A DNA stretch of 53,111 nt from CAYXTC01 sp964479375 (GCA_964479375.1 CAYZKD010000004.1:1-53111); one strand, 5' to 3'; shown: positions 7,824 to 16,429, counted from the stretch's first letter. Numbers and translations: made by a program. Notes: generated from the sequence alone by a model not told the origin.

Positions 7824-8683
7824 AGAAGACAGACAAGAAGATTCTAAAGAAAATCTATAAACCCAAGCCCAAAACTGCCAGGAAGTATGACGCGGGATTT
7901 TTGCTTGTTATCGGCGGGTCTGAATTTTACAGCGGTCCTCCCGCCCTTTCTGCTCTGGCAGCGTTCAGATCAGGGGTGGATATGGTTAATATTGTGGCTC
8001 CGGAGAGAGCTGCCAATATTATTGCTTCTTTTGCTCCGGATTTAGCAGTCTATCCTCTTATTGGAAAGCACCTTGTAAAGAAACATTTAAGCACCTTGTT
8101 TTCTATGAGCAAGTCGGCCGAGGCTGTGGCAGAAAACAGGGTTGCCATAGTAGTAGGAGGGGGCATGGGGAGATCTAAAGAAACGCAACAAGTAATATTG
8201 GATTTTCTGGCAGAGACTGCTTTGCCTGCCGTTATTGATGCCGATGCTATTCATGCTGTGTCAAAGAATAAAGAGGTTATTTACAGAAAGCCCTTTCTGA
8301 TTACTCCTCATTCTCATGAATTTTATATTCTTACAGGAAGAGAGGTTGAGGGTTTTTCTGATAAAGAAAGAGAGAGTGTCGTTAAAGAGGAGGCCCAGAA
8401 ACTTAAGACCACCATTCTTTTAAAAGGAGATACAGATATAATATCAGACGGGAAAGAGACATGCTTTTCAAAAGCGGGGTCTTCCTGTATGACGGTGGGA
8501 GGAACGGGAGATGTGTTGGCGGGAATAGCCGGCGCTCTTCTGGCTCGCGGCTTGAGTCCCCTGGAGGCTGGCAGGGCTGCTGCCTTGATAAACGGACTGG
8601 CAGGAAAAATAGGAGAAAAAACATTCGGAGAGTCTTTAATGTCTAGCGATCTTTTAGATATTATTCCTCGGGTTATAAAATAA
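7820..8683 (+). CDS. nnrD: ADP-dependent NAD(P)H-hydrate dehydratase
   Basis: 287 aa with the ribokinase-like YjeF C-terminal fold. Motifs: LLVIGGSEFYSGPPALSALAA at the N-terminus, VVGGGMGRSKE, AVIDADAIHAV, LITPHSHEF and the nucleotide/anion hole GGTGDVLAGIAGALLARG. It repairs damaged NAD(P)H by dehydrating the hydrate. The N-terminal epimerase domain of the two-domain form is absent, so this is the stand-alone dehydratase. ATGA overlap with galU. Confidence 0.92.
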   Translation: MKKTDKKILKKIYKPKPKTARKYDAGFLLVIGGSEFYSGPPALSALAAFRSGVDMVNIVAPERAANIIASFAPDLAVYPLIGKHLVKKHLSTLFSMSKSAEAVAENRVAIVVGGGMGRSKETQQVILDFLAETALPAVIDADAIHAVSKNKEVIYRKPFLITPHSHEFYILTGREVEGFSDKERESVVKEEAQKLKTTILLKGDTDIISDGKETCFSKAGSSCMTVGGTGDVLAGIAGALLARGLSPLEAGRAAALINGLAGKIGEKTFGESLMSSDLLDIIPRVIK

Positions 8684-8723
8684 CAGCCAATCAAGGAAAA
8701 AATACTTGGCTGGCAGGATGCTT

Positions 8724-9485
8724 ATGACACAATTAAAAGATAAAGTTGCAGTTGTCACGGGTGCCAGAAGGGGCATGGGCAGAACCCATGCTTTAGCCTT
8801 GGCTGAGGCCGGCGCCAAGGTTATAGTCTCAGACATCAGCGAAGAAGACTGCCAGAAAGTAGTCGAGGAGATTAAAGAGAAAGGAGGGGAGGCTAAAGCA
8901 GTAAAATGCGACGTTACTAAAAAAAATGAGGTGGATAACCTGGTTGAGGCGGCAACCTCGGAGTGGGGGAGGCTGGATATTTTAGTTAATAATGCAGGGA
9001 TAGCAGACTTCAAAAAGTTTCTTGAAATGACAGAAGAAGACTGGGACAAAACCATTGATATTAATTTAAAAGGATATTTTTTATGCAGTCAGGCTGCAGC
9101 AAAAGTGATGGCAGACCAAAAATCGGGTGCCATAGTCAATATTGCTTCCGTGGCTATGGGCCAAGTAGGGGTAGGGTTTGCCAACCTCGCTCATTACTGC
9201 GCCAGTAAAGGAGGAATTGTGGCTATGACAGAGGAATTAGCGGGGGAGTTGGCAGAGTATAATATCCGAGTTAACGCTATTTCCCCGGGCGTTATTGAAA
9301 CGCCCATGATAGATCCTATCAAAGAAGATCCCGAACAGCAAAAAGCAATTTTGGCGAGGGTACCCATGCACAGAGAGGGAAAACCGGAAGAAGTTTCCAA
9401 AGCAGTGCTGTTTTTGGCCTCAGATGACTCTTCTTATGTTACAGGATCTACTCTAGTGGTTGATGGAGGATGGCTTTCTGTTTAA
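8724..9485 (+). CDS. Short-chain dehydrogenase/reductase (FabG-like)
   Basis: 253 aa from ATG 8724. The cofactor motif TGARRGMG is at 12-19, NNAG at 89-92, Asn114, Ser142 and the catalytic Tyr158...Lys162 (YCASK). The C-terminal pattern SPGVIETPM and FLASDDSSYVTGSTLVVDGG is classical SDR. NAD(P)-dependent alcohol or ketone chemistry is expected; the substrate is unresolved, with 3-oxoacyl-ACP reductase or a sugar/alcohol dehydrogenase both possible. An upstream TTG at 8706 would add six unconserved residues and is less likely. Confidence 0.9.
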   Translation: MTQLKDKVAVVTGARRGMGRTHALALAEAGAKVIVSDISEEDCQKVVEEIKEKGGEAKAVKCDVTKKNEVDNLVEAATSEWGRLDILVNNAGIADFKKFLEMTEEDWDKTIDINLKGYFLCSQAAAKVMADQKSGAIVNIASVAMGQVGVGFANLAHYCASKGGIVAMTEELAGELAEYNIRVNAISPGVIETPMIDPIKEDPEQQKAILARVPMHREGKPEEVSKAVLFLASDDSSYVTGSTLVVDGGWLSV

Positions 9486-9498
9486 GGGCGCAGGATTT

Positions 9499-9550
9499 GA
9501 AATATCATTTTCTGATTTCTCAGAGAGATGAGTAGTCAGAACCCTGTACT
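9499..9550 (+). repeat. Dispersed intergenic repeat R2, copy 1
   Basis: Matches the minus strand of 53061-53111. The shared core is TTCTCAGAGAGATGAGTAGT, and flanks such as AACCCTG are also similar. It lies directly after the SDR stop codon. It contains a short inverted repeat and may be part of a 3' structure. Confidence 0.6.
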
Positions 9551-9570
9551 CTAAGGGTTCGGAGAATAAA

Positions 9571-9607
9571 AAAGTCCTGTCTTTTGGGCGGGACTTTGAG
9601 TTTTTTA
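9571..9607 (+). terminator. Rho-independent terminator of the ftsZ-SDR group
   Basis: AAAGTCC and GGACTTT arms around a G/T-rich loop, followed by GAGTTTTTT. Confidence 0.75.
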
Positions 9608-9706
9608 GATCTTTTTTCGAAAGGCTTGGATTCTCTAGCCTATTGTGGCTACGGTTATAATGAGGCGGTTTAGCGTGAAATGCGTGTATCTGAGGCATTA
9701 TTATTT

Positions 9707-9880
9707 AAGCCATGAAATATGTTGACAGTTAAAATCGTCTGCTTCCTTAAATACTCTTGCCACTTTTCAGTAAAATGTGGGAGGACGGGCCTCCCACAAT
9801 CTGACTAATTTCAGCCAATCATTAACTGATTTATTTTGCAACATGATTTAATGATTTATACTGTAAAGTGTGCCATAGGA
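9707..9880 (+). repeat. Dispersed intergenic repeat R1, copy 2
   Basis: Nearly full-length partner of 4592-4767, in the same orientation, with the same 9-bp hairpin (9777-9799). It differs mainly in the AT-rich segment after GAAATAT. Compensation cannot be judged because the hairpin arms are identical in both copies. It lies upstream of trxB. Confidence 0.85.
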
Positions 9881-9892
9881 GAATGAATATTA

Positions 9893-9921
9893 TTGTTTCT
9901 TCGTTTTTAAAGATGTATAAT
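9893..9921 (+). promoter_or_regulatory. Promoter of the TrxB-like gene, leaderless geometry
   Basis: TTGTTT, 17-nt spacer, perfect TATAAT. Only 8 nt separate the -10 box from ATG 9930, so transcription should begin at or within a base or two of the start codon. Confidence 0.75.
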
Positions 9922-9929
9922 AAAGAAAT

Positions 9930-10850
9930 ATGATTTACGACTTAATTATTATAGGAGGAGGTCCTGCCGGCATGACAGCCGGCATATACGCCGGAAGGCA
10001 GGGAATGAATATTCTTCTCATAACTAAAGGTTTTGGCGGGCACATGGCGGTGAAGGCGGTAGATATTGAAAACTATCCTGGCTTTAAGAGTATTCCAGGA
10101 CAGGATTTGGTTGAGAATTTTAAAGAGCATATGGAGGTTCAAGATATTGAACAAAAAAAGGGAGAGGTTGTGAATGTAGAAAAGGAAGGAAAAGAATTTA
10201 TAGTCACTACCGCCGATAAAGAGAAATTTAAGTCCTATTCTGTAATTGTGGCTTCAGGATCTGACCCTCGTCCTCTGGAGGCGCAAGGGGAGAAGGAATT
10301 TGTTGGCAAGGGGGTAAGTTATTGTGCGATATGTGACGGTCCCATGTTCCGGGACAAGGATGTGGCTGTTGTTGGAGGAGGGAACTCCGGATTTGAGACC
10401 GCAATCTTTTTAGCCAACTATGTTAATAAGATATATGTTTTAGAATATAGCGGGAAAGCCAAGGCAGACAAGGACAACCAAGAGAGGGTGTCTAAAACAG
10501 GAAAATGCGAATTAATAACTAATGCCCAGTTGAAAAAGATAGAAGGGAAGGACTTTGTAGAATCTATTACTTACCAAGATACAAAAACCAAAGAAGAAAA
10601 AGAGATTCCTGTTAAAGGGGTGTTTGTAGAAATTGGATATCAGCCGGCAACCTCTTTTGTTAAGGGGCTTGTCGAGTTCGACGAAAGGGACGAAATCAAG
10701 GTGGAATATGAGACCTGCCGGACCAAGACCCCGGGGCTTTATGCTGTGGGAGACGCCAACTCCGGCAAGTTCAAGCAAATAGTAACTGCAGCAGGCGAGG
10801 GAGCCAAGGCAGCCCTGTCTTCCTATAACTATTTACAGGATATAAAATAA
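9930..10850 (+). CDS. trxB: Thioredoxin reductase-like flavoprotein
   Basis: 306 aa. The FAD-binding motif IIGGGPAGMTAGIYAGR is at residues 7-24. The redox pair Cys132-x-x-Cys135 lies in YCAICDGPMF, the NAD(P) site is VVGGGNSGFE, and the C-terminal FAD motif is GLYAVGDANSG. Length and motif order are those of low-molecular-weight thioredoxin reductases. The likely partners are the thioredoxin-like and glutaredoxin-like proteins at 13369 and 14107. The gene has its own promoter. Confidence 0.92.
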   Translation: MIYDLIIIGGGPAGMTAGIYAGRQGMNILLITKGFGGHMAVKAVDIENYPGFKSIPGQDLVENFKEHMEVQDIEQKKGEVVNVEKEGKEFIVTTADKEKFKSYSVIVASGSDPRPLEAQGEKEFVGKGVSYCAICDGPMFRDKDVAVVGGGNSGFETAIFLANYVNKIYVLEYSGKAKADKDNQERVSKTGKCELITNAQLKKIEGKDFVESITYQDTKTKEEKEIPVKGVFVEIGYQPATSFVKGLVEFDERDEIKVEYETCRTKTPGLYAVGDANSGKFKQIVTAAGEGAKAALSSYNYLQDIK

Positions 10851-10953
10851 GGGCAATTACCCTGACACCCCTGGCTTTAAGAAACCTCTCGGTTTCTTAC
10901 GTCGCTCCCGCTCCTATTTTCCAACACAGGGTAATTGCCATAATTAACAAATT
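10851..10953 (+). promoter_or_regulatory. Enolase leader: long inverted repeat and R3 leader element
   Basis: GGCAATTACCCTG at 10852-10864 is exactly complementary to CAGGGTAATTGCC at 10927-10939, giving a 13-bp stem with a 62-nt loop. The right arm begins the R3 element (10924-10953), which is also found before pduL (15827-15859) and pyrG (53019-53048, minus strand). It contains CATAAT, a possible -10, 12 nt before ATG. Confidence 0.6.
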
Positions 10954-12147
10954 ATGAAAATGGGGGACAAGATTCAGAAAATTACAGCCCAAGAGGTATT
11001 AAATTCTAGGGGGAGAACAACCGTTAAGGTCAGTTTGGAAACAGAAAGAGGGGTTTTTGCGGCCTCCTCGCCCTCCGGTGCTTCTACCGGAAAGCATGAG
11101 GCAGTAGAAGTTAAAACCCAAACTGCTATTTTTAATATTGAAGAAAAAATTGCTCCTGAGTTGAAGGGAAAAGACGTTGAAGACCAAAAAGGCATAGACG
11201 AATTGTTAATAGGGCTGGATGGATTAGGAGACAAGTCAAACTTGGGAGCGAACGCTATTCTGCCTGTTTCTTTTGCTGTCTGCCGGGCAGGAGCTGCTTC
11301 GGAGAGGAAACCCCTTTACAACTATATAAAAGAGAGCTTTCAGGAAGAGGCTAATCTTAACATCAGTCCCGCTTTCAATATTATTAACGGAGGAGTTCAT
11401 GCGGGGGGCGACTTGGAAATCCAAGAGTTTATGGTGGTTCCCGAAGGAGAAAGCGTTTCAGAAAAAATCAAGACAGGCTCTGCCATATACCAGAATCTAA
11501 AGCAGTTGTTAAAAGAAGCCTACGGGACAAGGGCTGTGAACATTGGAGACGAAGGAGGATTTGTTCCTCCTGTTGCCTCTTCGCAAGAGGCCCTTGATGT
11601 TATCGTGTCTTCTATTAAGAGAACAGGTGCTAAGGCTGCCGTAGCCCTAGACTGCGCGGCCAGCCAGTTTTACAAAAAAGGGAAATACTATTTGCAAGGG
11701 ACGGTTTTTACCAAAGAAGGGCTGCTTTCTTTTTACCAAGAACTTTTAGACAATTATCCTATTATCTCTTTGGAAGACCCCTTTGCAGAGGACGACTGGG
11801 AAGGGTGGCAGATGTTAAAAGATAAAATAGGGGATAGTTGCCTTGTTATAGGGGACGACTTAACCGTTACCAATACAGAGAGGATTAAAAAAGCCAAAGA
11901 CTGTTGTTCGGGCCTTCTTTTAAAGCCCAACCAAATAGGAACCTTGTCTGAGGCAATAGAGGCTTTTGACTTGGCAAAATCTTACAACTGGAGGGTTATG
12001 GTTTCTCATAGATCCGGAGAGACCTGCGATGACTTTATTTCTGATTTGGCTGTGGGAGTAGGGGCAGATTTTATTAAATCAGGAGCCCCAGCCGGAGGAG
12101 AAAGGGTTGCCAAGTATAATCGGTTATTGGAAATAGACAGCCTATGA
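10954..12147 (+). CDS. eno: Enolase
   Basis: 397 aa, slightly short. SGASTGKHEA is near residue 42, GGVHAGG and IQEFMVVP near 150-165, the GDEGGF motif near 200, the metal-binding EDPF, GDDLTVTN and LKPNQIGTLSEA, and the late SHRSGET motif. It converts 2-phosphoglycerate to PEP. The ATG at 10954 or 10960 could be used; both follow the R3 leader. It overlaps the phosphoglycerate mutase gene by ATGA, so the two steps either side of 2-phosphoglycerate are translationally coupled. Confidence 0.96.
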   Translation: MKMGDKIQKITAQEVLNSRGRTTVKVSLETERGVFAASSPSGASTGKHEAVEVKTQTAIFNIEEKIAPELKGKDVEDQKGIDELLIGLDGLGDKSNLGANAILPVSFAVCRAGAASERKPLYNYIKESFQEEANLNISPAFNIINGGVHAGGDLEIQEFMVVPEGESVSEKIKTGSAIYQNLKQLLKEAYGTRAVNIGDEGGFVPPVASSQEALDVIVSSIKRTGAKAAVALDCAASQFYKKGKYYLQGTVFTKEGLLSFYQELLDNYPIISLEDPFAEDDWEGWQMLKDKIGDSCLVIGDDLTVTNTERIKKAKDCCSGLLLKPNQIGTLSEAIEAFDLAKSYNWRVMVSHRSGETCDDFISDLAVGVGADFIKSGAPAGGERVAKYNRLLEIDSL

Positions 12148-13325
12148 AGAAGATCGTTCTTATGGTGATAGACGGAATGGGGGACAGGCCCGTTTTTTCT
12201 TTGGGAGATAAAACGCCCCTGGGGGCAGCCAATACCCCCAACCTGGATAAGTGGGTCCAAAAGGGAAGTTGCGGCCTGGTAGATACTTTCCAGTTTCCTT
12301 TTGAAAAAAAACCTACCTCAGAGGGCACTCATATTGCTCTTTTGGGACTGAAAGAAAATTTTTTGGGAAGGGGGCCTTATGAGGCAGCGGGATGCGGTAT
12401 GGAATTGAAAGAAGGAGACCTCGCCCTTAGAGCGAACTTTGCCACAGTTGATCAGGATCTGGTTATAAAAGACAGAAGAGCCGGAAGAATTAAAGGAAAA
12501 AAGCCCTTAGTTGAAGCTCTTTCTGGGATTGAAATCGACGGAGTTCAGTTTTTAATCAAAGGCTCTGTCAGCCACAGGGCGGCTCTTGTAATGAGAGGGA
12601 AGGGCCTCTCGGACAAAGTTAAAAAAAACGATCCTAAGCGGCCGGGAGTTAAAGTTGAGGAAGTTAAGCCGACTTCAGAAGAAGGAGAGTTTACTGCCCA
12701 GGCCTTGAATAAGTTTATCGGAAAAGCCCATCAGATTTTAAAAGAGCATTCTTTTAATAAAGAAAGAGAATTTCCTGCCAATTATCTTTTGATCAGAGGC
12801 GCCGGACTCTATAAAAAAGTGAGAGGTTTTAGGGATAAATATGGACTTGGGGGATGCTGTATCGCAGGAGGAGGATTATATAAAGGAGTGGCCAAATTAG
12901 CGGGCATGGATTTAATTGAAGTTAAGGGGGCTACGGGAAGAACCGATACTAATCTCGGGGCCAAATTTAAATCTCTGAACGAGTGCTTAGAGGACTATGA
13001 TTTTATTTTCTGTCACATAAAAGGGACGGATATTTTTGGTCATGACGGAGATTGTGAGGGCAAAAAAGATTTTATAGAAAAAATTGATAAAAACCTTTCT
13101 ATTTTCTCAAAAAATAATAATGTCCTTTGGGCGGTAACCGCAGACCATTCTACTCCTTGTGAACTGAAAGACCATTCGCAGGATCCGACTCCGCTTCTTG
13201 TTTCAGGAAGCATTGTTGATAAGACTTCTTTCTTTTCTGAAAAAGAGTGCGCCAGAGGGGGGCTGGGGGTTATGGGGCAAGAGAGGGTAATGGACAAAAT
13301 TATGCAACTTGCAAAAAAACAATGA
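12144..13325 (+). CDS. apgM: Cofactor-independent phosphoglycerate mutase, archaeal (ApgM) type
   Basis: 393 aa, alkaline-phosphatase superfamily. MVIDGMGDRPVF and TPNLDKW at the N-terminus carry metal ligands. The nucleophile region is TSEGTHIALLGL, the central part has GRIKGKKPLVEAL, and the C-terminal metal site includes HIKGTDIFGHDGD and TADHSTPCELKDHS. It interconverts 3- and 2-phosphoglycerate. The archaeal-type enzyme replaces the bacterial GpmI/GpmA. It overlaps eno and runs close to the next ORF. Confidence 0.92.
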   Translation: MKKIVLMVIDGMGDRPVFSLGDKTPLGAANTPNLDKWVQKGSCGLVDTFQFPFEKKPTSEGTHIALLGLKENFLGRGPYEAAGCGMELKEGDLALRANFATVDQDLVIKDRRAGRIKGKKPLVEALSGIEIDGVQFLIKGSVSHRAALVMRGKGLSDKVKKNDPKRPGVKVEEVKPTSEEGEFTAQALNKFIGKAHQILKEHSFNKEREFPANYLLIRGAGLYKKVRGFRDKYGLGGCCIAGGGLYKGVAKLAGMDLIEVKGATGRTDTNLGAKFKSLNECLEDYDFIFCHIKGTDIFGHDGDCEGKKDFIEKIDKNLSIFSKNNNVLWAVTADHSTPCELKDHSQDPTPLLVSGSIVDKTSFFSEKECARGGLGVMGQERVMDKIMQLAKKQ

Positions 13326-13368
13326 TTTGCTAAAATGCCAATCAGTTAAAAAAATAATAAAAAGCACA

Positions 13369-14103
13369 ATGTTCAATAAAAAAATAATTCCAGTAGCCAT
13401 TATTATAGCGGGTGTTCTTGTGGGGGGCGCCTTGGTTTATGCTCAGGCCACAGAATGCAAGGTCGAGGAAGGCCAAGCCAACTATATCTCTGCTGAAGAG
13501 GCAGGGGCTACTATAATAAACTTTGTTAATCAGAATATCTTAGGGGGGCAGACAGAGGCCTCTTTAACGGAAATCACAGAGGATAAGGGGCTTTATAGGA
13601 TGAAGATTACAGTTCAGGGCCGGGAGGTCACCTCTTATGCTACGAGAGATGGCAGCCTGTTTTTCCCTGATTTTTTTGATGTGGCTAACACCCCGCTGGC
13701 GGCCAAAAGCGAAGGGACTACTATTGGCCAGTTCTCTGTATCAGAAGATAGCGTCTGTAAAGAAAACGGGGCGCCCATGGTCTACTTTTTCGGTTCAGAG
13801 AGTTGTCCCCACTGCAGTTGGGAGCATCCCGTTGTTAGAGAAGTGGCAGAGAGTTTCGGAGATGAAATTTCTTTTCATGACAACATGGACGACCAGGAAA
13901 CAGATTTAGAGGTTTTCCAGAGGTATAGTTCCGGAGGAGTGCCTACTTTGGTGGTGGGGTGTAAGTATTACAGGGTGGGCTCCGGAGAAAATGGTGGAGA
14001 AGAGCAGGAAAAAGACAATTTAACAGCCCTTCTTTGTAGTTTAACGGATAACAAGCCTGGTAACGTCTGCGATCAGGTGAAAGACCTGATTGATCAGATA
14101 TAA
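13369..14103 (+). CDS. Membrane-anchored/exported thioredoxin-like protein
   Basis: 244 aa from ATG 13369. A signal or anchor (KKIIPVAIIIAGVLVGGALVYA) is followed by a domain with a conserved Cys and the redox motif CPHC in YFFGSESCPHCSWEHP, about residue 147 onward. VPTLVVG supplies the cis-Pro loop and there is a late Cys pair. It probably forms or reduces disulfides outside the membrane. The upstream ATG at 13309 overlaps apgM and would place a charged tail before the signal, so 13369 is preferred. A TTGCAA, 16-nt, TAAAAT promoter lies inside the end of apgM. Confidence 0.8.
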   Translation: MFNKKIIPVAIIIAGVLVGGALVYAQATECKVEEGQANYISAEEAGATIINFVNQNILGGQTEASLTEITEDKGLYRMKITVQGREVTSYATRDGSLFFPDFFDVANTPLAAKSEGTTIGQFSVSEDSVCKENGAPMVYFFGSESCPHCSWEHPVVREVAESFGDEISFHDNMDDQETDLEVFQRYSSGGVPTLVVGCKYYRVGSGENGGEEQEKDNLTALLCSLTDNKPGNVCDQVKDLIDQI

Positions 14104-14106
14104 AAT

Positions 14107-14340
14107 ATGATTAAAATTTATTCTACGCCTTCCTGTCCCTACTGTGAGACATTAAAAGAATACTTAACAGAAAAGGGAATAAAATTTGAAGCAGTAGACG
14201 TCTCCCAAGACCCTAAGGCCCTAGAAGAGATGAAAGAGAAGTCCGGTCAGATGGGGGTGCCGGTGGCAGACATCAACGGAGAGATTGTAATAGGCTTTAA
14301 TAAGGGAAAAATCAAAGAATTATTAAATATTCAAGATTAA
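14107..14340 (+). CDS. Glutaredoxin-family protein (NrdH-like)
   Basis: 77 aa. CPYC at residues 10-13 (TPSCPYCETLKEYL), cis-Pro region GVPVADINGE and GFNKGKIKELL are typical of small glutaredoxins and NrdH redoxins. It begins 3 nt after the thioredoxin-like gene and 3 nt before gap, inside one operon. The probable electron donor is the TrxB-like reductase at 9930. Confidence 0.88.
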   Translation: MIKIYSTPSCPYCETLKEYLTEKGIKFEAVDVSQDPKALEEMKEKSGQMGVPVADINGEIVIGFNKGKIKELLNIQD

Positions 14341-14343
14341 TTT

Positions 14344-15348
14344 ATGGTTAAAATTGCAATCAATGGGTTGGGCAGAATAGGCCGCTCTACCTTCAGGCGC
14401 CTAATTGAAGACCCCGAAGTAGAGGTGGCGGCCATTAACGACCTTACAGACAACGAAACCTTGGCCCATTTATTAAAATACGATTCTGTATACGGACGCT
14501 ACGGGAAAGAGATTGAGGCCGACCGAGAGAGTATTGCTGTTGACGGGAAGAAGTTTAAGGTGCTCTCTGAAAAAGATCCTGAAAAACTCCCCTGGAAAGA
14601 TCTGGGAATAGACGTTGTTTTAGAGTGCACAGGCGTCTTCCGGAAGATAGAGGGTGCCAAAAAACATATTACAGCCGGGGCCAAGAAAGTAGTTATTTCA
14701 GCCCCTGGTAAATCAGAAGGAATTCCAAGTTATGTTTTGGGGGTAAATGCAGACAAGTTTGATGCTAAAAAAGATGAAGTTGTGGATATGGGCTCTTGCA
14801 CCACCAATTGTCTGGCTCCCGTGGTCAAGATATTGAACGACAACTTCGGCATAGAAGCCGGCTTTATGACCACTATTCACAGCTATACCACCGATCAAAA
14901 CATATTAGACCTTCCTCATAAAGATTTAAGGCGGGCTAGAGCCGCTGCTCTAAATATGGTACCCACTACTACCGGGGCTGCTAAAGCCATAGGCCAAGTT
15001 ATTCCGGAGGTGGAAGGAAAATTAGGCGGAATTGCAGTAAGGGTTCCTACTCCCACCGTTTCTCTGCTTGATCTGGCAGCAACTCTTAGGAAACCGGTTT
15101 CGGCAGAAGAGATAAATAATTCTTTTACAGAGGCGGCAAAATCCGATAATTTCAAAGGCATATTTCGAGTAGAAGAAGACCCTCTTGTTTCCCAAGATTA
15201 TGTAGGAGATTCTTATTCCTCTGTTGTGGATCTTCCTCAGACAAAAGCAAAAGGAAATCTAGTTAAAGTAGTGGCCTGGTATGATAATGAATTCGGCTAT
15301 TCCTGCAGGTTAGCAGAATTTGTTTCTTATATAGCCCAGAGACTGTAA
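14344..15348 (+). CDS. gap: Glyceraldehyde-3-phosphate dehydrogenase, type I
   Basis: 334 aa, standard length. The Rossmann motif INGLGRIGRSTFR is at the N-terminus, the catalytic Cys lies in SCTTNCLAP with its His in TTIHSYTTDQN, and the C-terminus has WYDNEFGYSCRL. Phosphorylating NAD(P)-dependent GAPDH of glycolysis. It closes the redox/glycolysis operon and is followed by a bidirectional terminator. Confidence 0.96.
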   Translation: MVKIAINGLGRIGRSTFRRLIEDPEVEVAAINDLTDNETLAHLLKYDSVYGRYGKEIEADRESIAVDGKKFKVLSEKDPEKLPWKDLGIDVVLECTGVFRKIEGAKKHITAGAKKVVISAPGKSEGIPSYVLGVNADKFDAKKDEVVDMGSCTTNCLAPVVKILNDNFGIEAGFMTTIHSYTTDQNILDLPHKDLRRARAAALNMVPTTTGAAKAIGQVIPEVEGKLGGIAVRVPTPTVSLLDLAATLRKPVSAEEINNSFTEAAKSDNFKGIFRVEEDPLVSQDYVGDSYSSVVDLPQTKAKGNLVKVVAWYDNEFGYSCRLAEFVSYIAQRL

Positions 15349-15357
15349 ATATTTCTT

Positions 15358-15737
15358 CTATAAAAAACCCCGTAGATTTTTCCACGGGGTTTTGTCATTG
15401 GCGGTAGCCTAGCCAGACCCTCGGGATCGGGGAATTCAGCCCTTGTCTCCCGTTCATAGCGGGACTAGAGGTTTTCCCATCAGATCTCTTTGCCGGGGAT
15501 CTTTGTCTGCCCAGGAGACGAGGGGCGGCTACTCCCGGCTACTCCGATAAGATTTCCAGTCAGCCGACACTGACCGTAAGCGCCTTAGGCAGGAAAACCT
15601 CAGGCTGCAGACTGCTGGCAGTTGGGCAACGCACCCATGGACTGCCTGACATTTAGCAGAGCTGCCTTTGCTAGGAGGGGCGAAGGGAATTGTCCCGATA
15701 TTCCTACTTCTGCCACCAATGACACAAAGAGCTACTT
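15358..15737 (-). ncRNA. Unassigned structured RNA, about 380 nt
   Basis: The region has no convincing ORF and is much more GC-rich than the intergenic DNA around it. The ends pair: 15710-15722 with 15395-15407, 13 bp including G-U pairs. An internal long-range helix joins 15592-15601 with 15468-15477, a perfect 10 bp. Local hairpins include 15617-15621/15642-15646, enclosing TGGG...CCCA, and TCCCG...CGGGA near 15450. On the minus strand a TTGACA/TAAAAT promoter lies just upstream and a terminator just downstream. I looked for RNase P (GAGGAAAGTCC), tmRNA (T-loop and alanyl acceptor), SRP and group I/II signatures on both strands and found none. Confidence 0.7.
15361..15392. terminator. Bidirectional terminator between gap and the minus-strand RNA
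   Basis: AACCCCGT and ACGGGGTT arms. On the minus strand the stem is followed by TTTTTTATAG; on the plus strand by TTTTGTC. The T run is stronger on the minus strand, suiting the RNA gene at 15358-15737, but it can also end gap. Confidence 0.85.
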
Positions 15738-15743
15738 TTATTT

Positions 15744-15771
15744 ATTTTACAAATCTTTATTTTTTTGTCAA
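15744..15771 (-). promoter_or_regulatory. Promoter of the structured RNA
   Basis: On the minus strand TTGACA (15766-15771), 16-nt spacer and TAAAAT (15744-15749) give one of the best promoters in the window. The expected start is near 15737, about 15 nt before the terminal helix. Confidence 0.75.
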
Positions 15772-15800
15772 ATTCTCTTTATTATTTCTTCCAAAAGAGT

Positions 15801-15859
15801 TATAATAAGGAAAGTTAAACTTTCCTACACAGGGTAATCGCCATAATTAAGAAATAATT
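15801..15859 (+). promoter_or_regulatory. pduL leader with TATAAT and R3 element
   Basis: TATAAT at 15801-15806 is followed by a small palindrome (GGAAAGTT/AACTTTCC) and then R3 copy 2 (15827-15859). R3 matches the elements in front of eno and pyrG, with T to C at one position. No Shine-Dalgarno site precedes ATG 15860. Confidence 0.55.
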
Positions 15860-16429
15860 ATGAAAAAAGTTTTAGTCGAAGTCTCTGCTAGGCACATCCA
15901 TTTATCCCAAGATCATTTAGAGAAACTCTTCGGGGAAGGGTATGAATTAACAAAACTAAAAGATCTTAGCCAGCCCCATGACTTTGCTGCGAAAGAAACA
16001 GTAGAGATAAAGGTGGGCTCTTGCGTTTTTTCTGAAGTAAGGATAGTGGGCCCGGTAAGAGAGAGAACTCAGGCGGAGTTTTCCACTACAGATATTATCA
16101 GTTGCGGGGTGAAGCCGGAAATAAGAGAATCGGGGAGATTGGAGGGCTCTTGTAGCGCCGTGTTAAAAGGGCCCGCCGGAGAGGTAAGCCTTAAAGAAGG
16201 GGTAATTGTGCCCCAAAGACACCTTCACGCAAGCCCCGAAGAGGCAAGGGGATGGGGCCTGAAAGACGGAGACCTTGTTTCTTTGAGGGTAGAGGGCAAG
16301 AGAGGCCTTACTTTTTATAATGTGAAAGTGAGGGTTGATAAAGATTACAGAATGGCGGCTCAAATAGACACAGACGAGGGCAATGCAGCAGGGATTAGTA
16401 AAAAAGGAGAAGGAAAAATTGAAATATGA
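15860..16429 (+). CDS. pduL: Phosphate propanoyltransferase/phosphotransacetylase, PduL type
   Basis: 189 aa. Two zinc-binding His motifs are visible: SARHIHLS near residues 9-16 and VPQRHLHASPEEA near 117-129. IDTDEGNA marks the C-terminal repeat. PduL exchanges acyl-CoA and acyl-phosphate and here replaces Pta. It overlaps ackA by 4 nt, so acetyl-CoA to acetate with ATP formation is encoded as a unit. No microcompartment targeting peptide is obvious. Confidence 0.93.
   Translation: MKKVLVEVSARHIHLSQDHLEKLFGEGYELTKLKDLSQPHDFAAKETVEIKVGSCVFSEVRIVGPVRERTQAEFSTTDIISCGVKPEIRESGRLEGSCSAVLKGPAGEVSLKEGVIVPQRHLHASPEEARGWGLKDGDLVSLRVEGKRGLTFYNVKVRVDKDYRMAAQIDTDEGNAAGISKKGEGKIEI

Noticed and set aside
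15358..15737. RNase P RNA or tmRNA
   Set aside because: Size fits, but neither strand has GAGGAAAGTCC and the ACAGAA...GGCTTA pair of RNase P, nor the TTCGA T-loop and acceptor ends of tmRNA.
15622..15837. 71-aa ORF on the plus strand
   Set aside because: Lies across the structured RNA and its promoter, has no motif, and shows the composition of the RNA helices.
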